Part shown: in pieces, positions 1 to 8,266 of the stretch
Layout: each line of letters opens with the position of its first letter
Position numbering within the stretch: the first letter of the stretch is position 1
NCBI GenBank assembly: GCA_002363695.1
Contig: DEWO01000104.1
Coordinates: 905 to 15,254 of the forward strand
Direction of reading: 5' to 3'
DNA: 14,350 bases
DNA from: Prevotella sp. UBA3208
GTDB lineage: Bacteria; Bacteroidota; Bacteroidia; Bacteroidales; Bacteroidaceae
Made by a program: the position numbers and the translations under genes
Notes under the pieces: generated by a model
The model's database searches: none
Seen by the model: only the letters and a program-made list of their open reading frames with translations
Told to the model about the DNA's origin: nothing

Positions 1-1259
1 TCCATAATCTTCTGGTCGTCGTTGGGAACAATCTCCACACCGTCAGCACGCTTGCCACCCTTGTAGTAGGTGATGATGGCAGCCAAGCCGAACACCAGAC
101 CCTTAGGTAGCTCGCCCTTGCGCTCCAGGAAGGTCTTCACGCCGGGGAGGTCGCGAGCCTGGAACTTGGGGAATGAGTTCAGCATGATGCTGGTCACCTG
201 ATGGTCAACGAACGGATTGTCGAAGCGCTCCAGCACGTCACCGGCAAACTTCTCCAGCTCGTCCATCGGCAGGTCGAGGGTCTGCATCAGCTCGTCGAAC
301 TGTACCTTGTGGATATACTTCGAGATAACCTCGTGGTTGCAGGCGTCACGAACAATGTCGACACCACTCAGGAAGGCTACAGGGCTCAGCACAGTGTGCG
401 GGCCGTTCAGCAGGGTTACCTTACGCTTGTGGTAGGGTTCCTCTGAGGGTACAAACAGCACGTGCAGTCCGGCTTTGTCTGCGGGGAACTCCTTGGCAAC
501 TTCCTTCGGAGCCTCGATGACCCACAGGTGGAAGTTCTCTGCCTGTACGACCAAGTTGTCGCGATAGCCGACCTTCTCCTGAATCTGGGCAATCTCCTTG
601 CGGGGGAAGCCTGGTACAATGCGGTCTACCAGTGTAGCATATACACCACAGCACTCATCGAACCACTTCTTGAAGTCAGCAGGCAGCTGCCACAGTTCAA
701 TATACTTGTTGATGCAATCCTTCAGCACGTGGCCGTTGAGGAAGATGAGCTCGCAGGGGAAGATGATGAGACCCTTCGTGGGATCACCGTTGAAGGTCTG
801 CCAGCGGCGATACAGCAGCTGAACCAGCTTGCCGGGATAGCTGCTGGCGGGTTTGTCCTCCAGCTTGCAAGCAGGATCGAAAGCGATACCAGCCTCAGTG
901 GTATTCGAGATGACGAAACGAATCTCGGGCTGGTCAGCCAGTGCCATGAAGGCATCGTTCTGAGAGTAGGGGTTCAGTGCACGGCTGATGACGTCAATAC
1001 GCTCCAAGGTGTTCACGGGCTTGCCGTTCTCACGACCCTGCAGGTTCACGTGGTACAGGCAGTCCTGACCATTCAGCCATTCTACCATACCCTTGTCGAT
1101 AGGCTGTACGACAACAACACTACCATTGAAGTTGGTCTTCTGGTCCATGTTCCAGATAATCCAATCAACAAATGCACGGAGGAAGTTACCCTCACCAAAC
1201 TGAATGACCTTTTCAGGCATCACGCTCTTAGGAGCAAAATGTTTGTTTAACGGTTTCAT
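1..1259 (-). CDS. uxaB: Tagaturonate reductase (altronate oxidoreductase), 3' end cut by window edge
   Basis: NAD-dependent cytosolic enzyme that interconverts D-tagaturonate and D-altronate in galacturonate (pectin) breakdown. I translated this frame by hand: 419 residues are visible from the ATG at 1259-1257, out of roughly 480 for the family, and the C-terminus lies outside the window. It belongs to the polyol-specific long-chain (mannitol) dehydrogenase family. The N-terminal nucleotide-binding segment QFGEGNFLRAF is at about residues 20-30. The catalytic signature K-x4-N-x2-H is intact as K280, N285 and H288 within KVTLLNGPH. A Bacteroidetes -7 element about 40 bp upstream supports the start. 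It is transcribed in the same direction as the thr operon but has its own promoter-like site, and the thrC stop is 113 bp away. The related mannonate and mannitol dehydrogenases are the alternatives; tagaturonate reductase fits best, but specificity cannot be proved from sequence alone. Confidence 0.85.
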   Translation of the reverse strand, partial: MKPLNKHFAPKSVMPEKVIQFGEGNFLRAFVDWIIWNMDQKTNFNGSVVVVQPIDKGMVEWLNGQDCLYHVNLQGRENGKPVNTLERIDVISRALNPYSQNDAFMALADQPEIRFVISNTTEAGIAFDPACKLEDKPASSYPGKLVQLLYRRWQTFNGDPTKGLIIFPCELIFLNGHVLKDCINKYIELWQLPADFKKWFDECCGVYATLVDRIVPGFPRKEIAQIQEKVGYRDNLVVQAENFHLWVIEAPKEVAKEFPADKAGLHVLFVPSEEPYHKRKVTLLNGPHTVLSPVAFLSGVDIVRDACNHEVISKYIHKVQFDELMQTLDLPMDELEKFAGDVLERFDNPFVDHQVTSIMLNSFPKFQARDLPGVKTFLERKGELPKGLVFGLAAIITYYKGGKRADGVEIVPNDDQKIM

Positions 1260-1299
1260 ATACTTTTATGTTTTATAGATAGTTTGTTTTTACAATGTG

Positions 1300-1307
1300 C
1301 AAAGTTA
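1300..1307 (-). promoter_or_regulatory. Promoter -7 element for uxaB
   Basis: The minus strand reads TAACTTTG, a full match to the Bacteroidetes -7 consensus TAnnTTTG. It would give a 5' leader of about 35-40 nt before the uxaB ATG. No TTTG is present at the expected -33 position (19-21 bp further upstream), so the promoter is either weak or activator-dependent. Confidence 0.5.
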
Positions 1308-1350
1308 GTGAATATTTTCGGAATACGTATCAATTTTACTTTATTTAAGA

Positions 1351-1364
1351 CACAAACGTTTGCG
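1351..1364. promoter_or_regulatory. Near-perfect palindrome upstream of uxaB, LacI-type operator candidate
   Basis: CACAAACGTTTGCG is palindromic at 6 of 7 symmetric positions around a central CG, with AAACGTTT at its core. LacI-family regulators commonly bind sites with a central CG flanked by AA and TT, and hexuronate genes are often under such regulators. It lies about 60 bp upstream of the predicted uxaB start of transcription and just 3' of thrC. No T-tract follows on the minus strand, so it does not look like a thrC terminator. Assigning it to uxaB is inference. Confidence 0.3.
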
Positions 1365-1372
1365 GAAAGTGG

Positions 1373-2704
1373 CTATTGCTTCATCAGGTAGGCCTTGAAG
1401 TCTGCAAACTCCTTGCTCATCCCGACGCTCTGCTTCTGGCCTTCCATGAACGCTTTCAACCGTGCGGGTATCTCGATATCTATGCCCAGGATGTCGTCCA
1501 CTTTCTCCTTGAACTTGGCTGGGTGGGCCGTCTCGCAGAACACGCCAATCTCGCCGGGCTTCAGTCCGTCCTTCAGTGCCTGATAGCCACATGCTCCGTG
1601 AGGATCGAGCACGTAGCCCGTCTCCTCATAGCACTGCTGCATGGTCTTGCGAATCTGCTCGTCCTTGTAGGTAGCACCGCTAATCAGGTTGGTGATGCGA
1701 TGGTGCGTAGCCTCGGGTGTCAACTGACCGTTCTCGCTGTAGAGGTTCAGGATGCGTGCAAAGTTCGACGGGTCGCCCACGTCCATTGCGTTGGCCAGCG
1801 TCTGAACAGAGGCACGGGGCTCGTACTTGCCCGTCTGCAAATAGTTATAGAAGATGTCGTTGGCATTGTTGGCAGCAATGAATCGCTTGATGGGCAGTCC
1901 CATCTGGTGTCCGAACAGTGCCGAACAGATGTTGCCGAAGTTTCCGCTTGGCACACACATCACCAGCTGGTCAGCCTTGCCCAGTGCTTTCATGCGGGCA
2001 TAGGCATTGAAGTAGTAGAACGCCTGGGGCAGGAATCGTGCTACGTTGATGCTGTTGGCCGATGTCAGTTTCATGTGCTGGTTCAGTTCCTTATCCATGA
2101 ATGCCGACTTGACCAACGCCTGACAGTCGTCAAAGACGCCGTCCACCTCAATGGCTGTGATATTCTTGCCCAGCGTGGTGAACTGGCACTCCTGGATGGG
2201 GCTCACCTTGCCCTTCGGATAGAGCACATAGACATGGATACCCTCAACGCCCAGGAATCCGTTAGCCACAGCACTCCCCGTGTCGCCGCTGGTAGCCACC
2301 AGCACGTTGATGAGGTTCTTAGTAGAACTAGAAGAACTGGTAAAATAGCGCAGCAGTCGGGCCATGAAGCGGGCACCTACATCCTTGAAGGCCAGCGTGG
2401 GGCCGTGAAACAACTCCAGAGCGTAAATCTGGTCTGTCACCTTGACCACAGGGCAATCGAATGACAGCGTGTCATATACCAAGTCCTGCAGGGCGTCGCC
2501 GTCCACGTCGTCGCCAAAGAAGTTGCTGGCCACGTTGTAGGCAATATCCTGGAACTTCATGTTTTGGATGTCGTCAAAGAAAGCCTTTGGCAACTTGTAA
2601 ATTTCCTCTGGCATATAGAGCCCGCGGTCTTCTGCCAGTCCTTTTACTACCGCCTTTTCCAGGTCGGCTATGGGCGCCTGCCCATTGGTGCTGTAATACT
2701 TCAT
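1373..2704 (-). CDS. thrC: Threonine synthase
   Basis: PLP enzyme converting O-phospho-L-homoserine to L-threonine and phosphate, the last step of threonine synthesis. 443 residues, normal length for the family. The N-terminal segment (MKYYSTNGQ...DRGLYMP) is typical. The PLP lysine is K107 in FHGPTLAFKDVGARF, and the phosphate-binding segment TSGDTGSAVA is at about 138-147. Residues 122-128 (TSSSSST) form a serine-rich patch between the PLP lysine and the phosphate loop, probably a surface loop. It is the third gene of the thr operon: its ATG follows the stop of the phosphoglycerate-mutase-like gene by 4 bp with no promoter between, so co-transcription is very likely. The stop is TAG. I see no convincing hairpin plus T-tract between its stop and uxaB, so read-through into uxaB cannot be excluded. 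Confidence 0.96.
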   Translation of the reverse strand: MKYYSTNGQAPIADLEKAVVKGLAEDRGLYMPEEIYKLPKAFFDDIQNMKFQDIAYNVASNFFGDDVDGDALQDLVYDTLSFDCPVVKVTDQIYALELFHGPTLAFKDVGARFMARLLRYFTSSSSSTKNLINVLVATSGDTGSAVANGFLGVEGIHVYVLYPKGKVSPIQECQFTTLGKNITAIEVDGVFDDCQALVKSAFMDKELNQHMKLTSANSINVARFLPQAFYYFNAYARMKALGKADQLVMCVPSGNFGNICSALFGHQMGLPIKRFIAANNANDIFYNYLQTGKYEPRASVQTLANAMDVGDPSNFARILNLYSENGQLTPEATHHRITNLISGATYKDEQIRKTMQQCYEETGYVLDPHGACGYQALKDGLKPGEIGVFCETAHPAKFKEKVDDILGIDIEIPARLKAFMEGQKQSVGMSKEFADFKAYLMKQ

Positions 2705-2708
2705 AACG

Positions 2709-3974
2709 CTATTTAATTTTCATCAGTTCGTTCATAAATTCATTCAGGCGCAGCAGACCGTAGGAGCCTTCCACGCACGACACCTCGTCATACTGTCGGA
2801 CGTCGTCAGGTTCAATGCCCCGGTGCCAGATGATGAACGGCACGGGCTGTCCCACATGGATGCGCATCTCGACAGGAGTCAGATGGTCGGGCAATATGGC
2901 TATGCAGACAGGTTCTGCCCACGTCTGCACCTCGCGATAGATTGGAGCTATCAGGCGCTGGTCCAGATATTCGATGGTCTTGAGCTTCAGCTCCAGGTCG
3001 CCATCGTGTCCGGCCTCGTCGCTGGCTTCTACGTGCACAAAGACGAAGTCGTCGTTTCGCAGGGCGTCAATGGCAGCCTGAGCCTTGCCCTCATAGTTGG
3101 TGTTGGCAAGTCCGGTAGCACCCTCCACTTTGATGATGCGCAAACCTGCATAGCGTCCTATGCCCTGAATCAAATCAACAGCCGAGATGACGGCTCCTGT
3201 CTTGATGTCGTCATATTGTTCCATCAGCGTCTGCATCGAAGGACGATAGCCACCAGACCACGGCCAGATGCTGTTAGCCTGACGTTCGCCCTTTCTGGCC
3301 TTCTCCTGGTTGTACGGATGCTGTACCAGCAGTTCCTGCGACTTCAGTATCAGCTCGTTCAGCAGGTCAGCAGTCTGCTGGGGTGTGAGGCGATTGCCTT
3401 CAGAAGAGCCGTTTACTTCAGCAGCTTTCACCAGCAGGGGACGCCACTCCTCGTTGGGATGATCGTGGGGTGGGGCACAGACAATGTGCTTCGAGCCTCC
3501 CTTGATGACCAGCAGGTGGCGATACTGAATGCCCGTAATGAACTTCACGCGCTCACAGCCCTCGCGTTCGTTGACGGGTTTGGCCAGTTTCTCGTTCAGG
3601 TATTTAATGAGCACGTCGGCATCCTGCGTCTCCAGATTGCCTCCGTTGTGAGTGATAATCTTGCCGTTTTCCAGCGTGATGATGTTACAGCGTATGGCCA
3701 TATCGTCATCTGCCATATCGTAGCCGATGGAGGCAGCCTCCAGCGGGCCACGGCCTTCGTACACTTTGTTAAGGTCATATCCCAGTATGGCCGTGTTGGC
3801 TACTTCACTTCCAGGGGGAAATCCCTCGGGCACTGTGACGAGCCGGCCAGTGCGACCTTCGCGTGCCAGCTGGTCCATCATGGGCTTGTGGGCATATTGC
3901 AACAGTGTCTGTCCGCCCAGTCTTTCTACAGGCAGGTCAGCCATTCCGTCGCCTAATATGATAATATGTTTCAT
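2709..3974 (-). CDS. Phosphoglycerate-mutase-like protein, probable homoserine kinase
   Basis: 421-residue member of the alkaline phosphatase superfamily, close to archaeal-type cofactor-independent phosphoglycerate mutase (ApgM). Metal-site features are visible: D9 in ILGDGMAD, the probable nucleophile S56 in PGSEVANTAILGYD, a DEAGHDGD segment, an ILPDH segment and a C-terminal HVGQPVPFIIWH segment. Sequence similarity alone would name it a glycerate phosphomutase. However, it sits between thrA and thrC and no GHMP-type ThrB is present in the operon, so a homoserine kinase role is the better reading. As I recall, family models label this subgroup 'proposed homoserine kinase', and Bacteroides homologues have been assigned that role from genetic data. 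It lies 32 bp after the thrA stop and 4 bp before the thrC start, so all three are probably on one message. The protein family is secure; the kinase function is inferred from context and family knowledge. Confidence 0.85.
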   Translation of the reverse strand: MKHIIILGDGMADLPVERLGGQTLLQYAHKPMMDQLAREGRTGRLVTVPEGFPPGSEVANTAILGYDLNKVYEGRGPLEAASIGYDMADDDMAIRCNIITLENGKIITHNGGNLETQDADVLIKYLNEKLAKPVNEREGCERVKFITGIQYRHLLVIKGGSKHIVCAPPHDHPNEEWRPLLVKAAEVNGSSEGNRLTPQQTADLLNELILKSQELLVQHPYNQEKARKGERQANSIWPWSGGYRPSMQTLMEQYDDIKTGAVISAVDLIQGIGRYAGLRIIKVEGATGLANTNYEGKAQAAIDALRNDDFVFVHVEASDEAGHDGDLELKLKTIEYLDQRLIAPIYREVQTWAEPVCIAILPDHLTPVEMRIHVGQPVPFIIWHRGIEPDDVRQYDEVSCVEGSYGLLRLNEFMNELMKIK

Positions 3975-4006
3975 AAGCGTCTGTTTTAATTCGTGTTATA
4001 CCTTAT

Positions 4007-6463
4007 TTAGATATTAGCGATAGACATGATGTTGGCAAACACACCGGCAGCTGTAACACTAGCTCCCGCACCATAGCCCTGAATCTGCATCGGGTACTCC
4101 TTGTAGCGCTCGGTGGTCAGCAGCACGATGTTGTTCGAGCCTTCGAGATTGTAGAACGGATGATTCCTGTCTACCTCGCGCAGTGCGACATTGGTCTTGC
4201 CGTCTTCCATTGTGGCAACGAAGCGCCAGCGCTTGCCTGCAGCCTCCAACTTCTGGCGACGCTGCTCGAAGTCAGCATCCAGGGCAGGCAGTTTCTTCCA
4301 GAAGTCGTCTACTGAGCCCTCGAAGTAGCTGTCGGGCACGAAAAGGTTCTTCTCCACATCCTGCTGCTCCACCTTGTATCCGGCTTCACGTGTCAGGATG
4401 ACCAGCTTGCGCACCACGTCCGTACCACTGAGGTCTATGCGTGGGTCGGGCTCTGAGTAGCCCTGCTCCTTGGCACGACGGACGGTCTCCGAGAAAGGCA
4501 CCTCGGCACTGATTTCGTTGAAGATGAAGTTCAGCGTTCCTGAGAGCACTGCCTCGATCTTCAGTATCTTGTCACCCGAGTTGCGCAGGTCGTTGATGGT
4601 TCCGATGATTGGAAGTCCGGCGCCCACGTTGGTCTCATAGCGGAACCACACACCACGTTCACGTGCTGTCCGTTTCAGGTTCAGATAGTTGCCGTAGTCG
4701 CTCGACGCTGCTATCTTGTTGGCAGCAATCACTGATATGTTATGCTCCAGGAAGGTCTGGTAGAGTGTAGCGATATCCTTGCTGGCCGTACAGTCGACGA
4801 ACACCGAGTTGAAGATGTTCATGCCTACCACTTCTTCCTTCAGGTTCCTGCCCTGAGCCTCTGGGGCCTTCAGCAGCTCGCGATAGTGTTCCAGGTCTAT
4901 GCCGTCGCGGTCGTAGACACCGGCTTTCGACGACGCAATGCCCACCACGTTCAGCTTCAGCCCGTTGCGCTGCATCAGCACGTCGTACTGCGAGCGTATC
5001 TGCTCGATGAGCATACTGCCCACGGTGCCTACACCACAGAGGAACAGGTTGAGCACTTTGTATTCTGAGAGGAAGAACGAGTCGTGCAGCACGTTCAGCG
5101 ACTTGCGCAGGAAACGTCCGTCGACGACGAATGAGATGTTGGTCTCCGAGGCACCCTGGGCACAAGCAATGACGGAGATTCCGCTGCGTCCCAGCGTTCC
5201 GAACAGCTTTCCGGCAATACCCGGCGTATGCTTCATGTTCTCACCTACAATGGCGATGGTAGCCAGCCCACTCTCGGCGTGCATGGGGAACATGGCCCCT
5301 GTGTCTATCTCTTTTTGGAACTCCTCGTTCAGCACCTCTACGGCTGCTGCTGCGTCCTCGTCGCGCACACCGATGGACGTCGAGTTCTCCGACGAAGCCT
5401 GACTGACCATGAACACGGAGATGCCTTTGTTGGCGAGGGTGGTGAAGATGCGTCGGTTAACACCGATGACACCTACCATCGACAAGCCAGTCACTGTAAT
5501 CAGCGTGGTGCCCTTGATGCTCGATATACCCTTGATGGGCTTTCGGTCGTTCTCTATATGATCCTTGATGAGTGTTCCTGGATGCTGTGGGTTGAAGGTG
5601 TTCTTCACCTTGATGGGAATGTTCTTGACACAGACGGGATATATCGTCGGAGGGTAGATGACCTTGGCGCCGAAGTTACACAGTTCCATGGCTTCGACGT
5701 AGCTCAGCTCGTTGATGGTGTATGCCGTCTTGATGACTCGTGGGTCGGCAGTCATGAATCCGTCCACGTCCGTCCAAATCTCCAGCACCTCGGCATCCAG
5801 TGCCGCTGCAATGATGGCCGCCGTGTAGTCCGAGCCTCCGCGTCCCAGATTGGTGGTCTCGCCGGTGTCTCTGTCTCGGCTGATGAATCCAGGCACTACA
5901 GCCACCGTTTTGTTGGCAGCTGCCGCACCACACACTACGGGCTCGAAGGCGTCTTTCACCATCCGTGTGGTCAGCTCGGCGTCCAGCGTGTGCTTGCCGT
6001 TCTTGCGCTCGGTGCGTATGAAGTCGCGTGAGTTCATGCGTACACCGTTCTTGATGAGTGCTGCCACGATGTTCGAGCTGAGCCGTTCGCCATACGACAC
6101 GATGGCGTCTTCCGTCTTGCGCGACAGGTCGTGTATGAGGTACACACCGAAGTAGATGCTCTTCAGCTGTTCGAAGAGCGAATCCACACGCTTAAACAAG
6201 TTTTCTCTTTTCTTGGGGTCGGTGATGATGGTGTCTATCATCTGGTGATGACGTTCCACAATGCCGTCAAACTCCTCCCGATAGCGCTTATCGCCTTTGA
6301 GGGCCATCTGCGAGGTGGCAATCAACTTGTCCGTAATGCCTCCGAGGGCACTCACTACTACTACGACAGGTTGCGTCCGAGCCTCTGCCTCCACTATTTC
6401 TTTCAAGCTTAAAATGCTTTTCACGGAACCTACGGACGTTCCGCCGAATTTCAGTACTTTCAT
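4007..6463 (-). CDS. thrA: Bifunctional aspartokinase / homoserine dehydrogenase
   Basis: Cytosolic two-headed enzyme: ATP-dependent phosphorylation of aspartate, and NAD(P)H reduction of aspartate semialdehyde to homoserine. 818 residues, like the fused ThrA/MetL family. The aspartokinase domain begins at the N-terminus (MKVLKFGGTSVGS, KFGGTS at 5-10), with GRGGSDYTA near 208-215. Two ACT-type regulatory segments lie at about 320-470, the usual site of threonine feedback. The dehydrogenase domain starts near 470 (LFLCGVGTVGS, GxGxxG at 477-482), with AANK at 580-583, SGTLNFIF at 641-648 and a GYSEPDPRIDLSGTDVVRK segment near 668-686. I chose the ATG at 6463 because the frame can be extended 30 codons upstream but that extension runs through the promoter, and MKVLKFGGTS is the usual family N-terminus. 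It is the first gene of the thr operon. Confidence 0.96.
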   Translation of the reverse strand: MKVLKFGGTSVGSVKSILSLKEIVEAEARTQPVVVVVSALGGITDKLIATSQMALKGDKRYREEFDGIVERHHQMIDTIITDPKKRENLFKRVDSLFEQLKSIYFGVYLIHDLSRKTEDAIVSYGERLSSNIVAALIKNGVRMNSRDFIRTERKNGKHTLDAELTTRMVKDAFEPVVCGAAAANKTVAVVPGFISRDRDTGETTNLGRGGSDYTAAIIAAALDAEVLEIWTDVDGFMTADPRVIKTAYTINELSYVEAMELCNFGAKVIYPPTIYPVCVKNIPIKVKNTFNPQHPGTLIKDHIENDRKPIKGISSIKGTTLITVTGLSMVGVIGVNRRIFTTLANKGISVFMVSQASSENSTSIGVRDEDAAAAVEVLNEEFQKEIDTGAMFPMHAESGLATIAIVGENMKHTPGIAGKLFGTLGRSGISVIACAQGASETNISFVVDGRFLRKSLNVLHDSFFLSEYKVLNLFLCGVGTVGSMLIEQIRSQYDVLMQRNGLKLNVVGIASSKAGVYDRDGIDLEHYRELLKAPEAQGRNLKEEVVGMNIFNSVFVDCTASKDIATLYQTFLEHNISVIAANKIAASSDYGNYLNLKRTARERGVWFRYETNVGAGLPIIGTINDLRNSGDKILKIEAVLSGTLNFIFNEISAEVPFSETVRRAKEQGYSEPDPRIDLSGTDVVRKLVILTREAGYKVEQQDVEKNLFVPDSYFEGSVDDFWKKLPALDADFEQRRQKLEAAGKRWRFVATMEDGKTNVALREVDRNHPFYNLEGSNNIVLLTTERYKEYPMQIQGYGAGASVTAAGVFANIMSIANI

Positions 6464-6522
6464 ATTCCTATGCAATTTATCTTGCCCTGACGGTACCCCT
6501 TGACAAGTGGGGCTTGCTCCAT
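6460..6522 (-). CDS. Possible 20-codon leader ORF overlapping the thrA start
   Basis: Reading the minus strand from ATG at 6522-6520 gives MEQAPLVKGYRQGKINCIGI and a TGA at 6462-6460. That stop shares an ATGA overlap with the thrA ATG. The ORF start lies only a few bases after the expected transcription start, so nearly all of the short leader would be this ORF. The last six residues contain three isoleucine codons, but there is no threonine codon and no clear terminator before thrA. It could provide translational coupling or be a chance ORF; a 60-base open frame is not improbable. Confidence 0.25.
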   Translation of the reverse strand: MEQAPLVKGYRQGKINCIGI

Positions 6523-6530
6523 CGGCCCGA

Positions 6531-6561
6531 CAAAGGTAATAAGAATCCAGCAAACTGCAAA
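6531..6561 (-). promoter_or_regulatory. Promoter of the thr operon
   Basis: On the minus strand TTTG (6561-6558) is followed after exactly 19 bp by TACCTTTG (6538-6531), a full match to the Bacteroidetes -33/-7 consensus. It lies about 70 bp upstream of the thrA ATG, and its -33 element directly abuts the terminator of the acyl-CoA synthetase unit. Confidence 0.8.
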
Positions 6562-6587
6562 GGAAAAGCGAGGAAAATTTCCTCGCT
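6561..6587 (-). terminator. Rho-independent terminator of the acyl-CoA synthetase unit
   Basis: Positions 6567-6587 form a perfect 10-bp inverted repeat (AGCGAGGAAA with TTTCCTCGCT, one central base) starting 12 bp after the stop of the second acyl-CoA synthetase gene. On the minus strand it is followed by TTTTCCTTT, an interrupted T-tract. The last T residues run into the -33 element of the thr promoter. Confidence 0.75.
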
Positions 6588-6598
6588 CTTCATGATTT

Positions 6599-8260
6599 TT
6601 AGGTATATAGGAATCGTTTGATGCTTCGTTTGGGCGTCTTTTCGAACTCTTCCTTCCTGATTTCTATCTCGGCTATCTTCTCGTAGGCAGGCAGCAGCTC
6701 GTTCAACTGCAGGCGGTTCTGTTCCATGATGTTGCTGATGTCCTGGTCGTTGAAACGCATGTTCTTGGCCTCGTCGTAGTCGGGGTAGACCAGTCCCACC
6801 AGCTTCGTGTCACGCTGCACCACGACACTCTCTACCACCAGCGTCATCGAGTTCAGTTTGTCCTCTATCTCCTCAGGGTAGATGTTCTGTCCGTTGGGGC
6901 CTAAGAGCATGTTCTTCGAGCGTCCGTTGATGAAGACGTTGCCGTCGTAGTCCATCGTGCCCAAGTCGCCTGTGTGGTACCAGCCCTCGCTGTCCAGCGT
7001 CTCGCGCGTGGCCTCGTCGTTCTTGTAGTAGCCCAGCATCACGTTCGGGCCCTTGGCCAGAATCTCGCCAGGGATTTCGGCAGGGTTTGTCGAGTTGATT
7101 TTCACCTTCATGTGGTAAGCCTCCTGTCCGCACGAGCCTTGTACGAAGGTGTGCCAGTCGCGATAGCAGATGATGGGGGCGCACTCGGTGGCACCATAGC
7201 CTACCGTGTAGGGGAACTCTATCTTCTGCAGGAATGCCTCGACCTCCTGATTGAAGGCCGCGCCGCCGATGATGACCTCGTAGAGCTCGCCGCCGAAGGC
7301 CTTGATGACCTCCTGGCATATCTTCTCGCGCACCTTTTTTGAGATGACGGGCATGGCCAGCAGCAGTCTCATGCGGTTGTTCTGTATTTTGGGGAACACC
7401 TTCTTGCGGATAATCTTCTCGATGACCAGCGGAACGGCAATGATAATCTTGGGTTTCACGTCGGCAAAGGCCTGTGCAATGATGGCTGGCGAGGGCACAC
7501 GGTTCAGGTAATAGGTGTGACAGCCGTGCATGAACTCGAAGATGAACTCGAAGGCCATACCATACATGTGGGCCATGGGCAGGATGCTGATGATGCGGTC
7601 GCCCGTATTGATAATCTTGCCCAGCACGTGCTCGGCAAAGTCATAGTTCGACCACAGGGCCCGATAGGGTATCATCACGCCCTTCGAGAATCCCGTGGTG
7701 CCGCTGGTGTAGTTAATCAGGGCCAACTCGTCGCCGTTCTCCTCCGTATAGTAATTGACGTGCTCCTTGCGGAAGTACTTGGGGAACTTCTTGCCGTACA
7801 GTTCGTTCAGGTGTTCGCGGGCGTAGGTCAGCTTGTCCGTGCGCGACACCATCAGCGAGTAGTCGGGATTGTTGATGATGCCTTCCAGATGGGGCATCTG
7901 TACGGGGTCTATCTGGGTGGCTACGTGGTCGCCGACGAACAGCAGCTTGGCGTCCGAGTGGTTCACGATGTTGTGTATCTGGTCGGCCATGAACTCGTGC
8001 AGGATGGGCACGGCAACGGCTCCGTAGGTCAGCGTGGCCAGAAATGCTACCGCCCACTGGCTGGAGTTTCGTCCGCAGAGGGCTATCTTGTCACCCTTCA
8101 CCACACCACAGTTCTCAAACAGGATGTGCAGTTTCTCTATCTTACGAGCCACGTCGTGAAACTGCAGCGTTGCACCCTTGTAGTCAGTCAGCGCATCCAG
8201 GTCCCAGTGGTCAATGATGCTCTTCTGTATCAGTTGGTTAAAACTTGGGTAGTTTTCCAT
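6599..8260 (-). CDS. Long-chain fatty-acid-CoA ligase (AMP-forming), second tandem copy
   Basis: Adenylate-forming enzyme that activates a carboxylic acid, probably a long-chain fatty acid, with ATP and CoA. 553 residues. Visible ANL-superfamily motifs: YTSGTTGFSKG at 184-194 (phosphate loop), YGATE at 355-359, WYHTGD at 427-432, GRSKNMLLG at 446-454, and NGQNIYPEEIEDKLN just after, leading into the mobile C-terminal domain. The C-terminus is TPKRSIKRFLY; where its upstream paralogue has TPKK this one has TPKR, so the usual catalytic lysine may be altered. It is closely related in sequence and length to the gene immediately upstream (6 bp gap) and is surely co-transcribed with it. Annotation as fadD would be an over-call, since the chain length and physiological role are unknown. 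Confidence 0.88.
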   Translation of the reverse strand: MENYPSFNQLIQKSIIDHWDLDALTDYKGATLQFHDVARKIEKLHILFENCGVVKGDKIALCGRNSSQWAVAFLATLTYGAVAVPILHEFMADQIHNIVNHSDAKLLFVGDHVATQIDPVQMPHLEGIINNPDYSLMVSRTDKLTYAREHLNELYGKKFPKYFRKEHVNYYTEENGDELALINYTSGTTGFSKGVMIPYRALWSNYDFAEHVLGKIINTGDRIISILPMAHMYGMAFEFIFEFMHGCHTYYLNRVPSPAIIAQAFADVKPKIIIAVPLVIEKIIRKKVFPKIQNNRMRLLLAMPVISKKVREKICQEVIKAFGGELYEVIIGGAAFNQEVEAFLQKIEFPYTVGYGATECAPIICYRDWHTFVQGSCGQEAYHMKVKINSTNPAEIPGEILAKGPNVMLGYYKNDEATRETLDSEGWYHTGDLGTMDYDGNVFINGRSKNMLLGPNGQNIYPEEIEDKLNSMTLVVESVVVQRDTKLVGLVYPDYDEAKNMRFNDQDISNIMEQNRLQLNELLPAYEKIAEIEIRKEEFEKTPKRSIKRFLYT

Positions 8261-8266
8261 AATACC

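Noticed and set aside
462..1250. 262-codon open frame on the plus strand
   Set aside because: It lies antisense to uxaB, which has clear family motifs in its own frame; the plus-strand translation shows no recognisable domain and is a shadow.
1376..3956. Long plus-strand open frames antisense to thrC and the apgM-like gene
   Set aside because: The opposite-strand genes are unmistakable; these frames arise from codon bias of the real genes.
6491..6512. CCCC/GGGG hairpin in the thr leader as an attenuator
   Set aside because: Only four G-C pairs around a loop and no T-tract after it; too weak to call.
6464..6553. 30-codon N-terminal extension of ThrA
   Set aside because: It would run through the -7 element of the operon promoter, and the family N-terminus is at MKVLKFGGTS.
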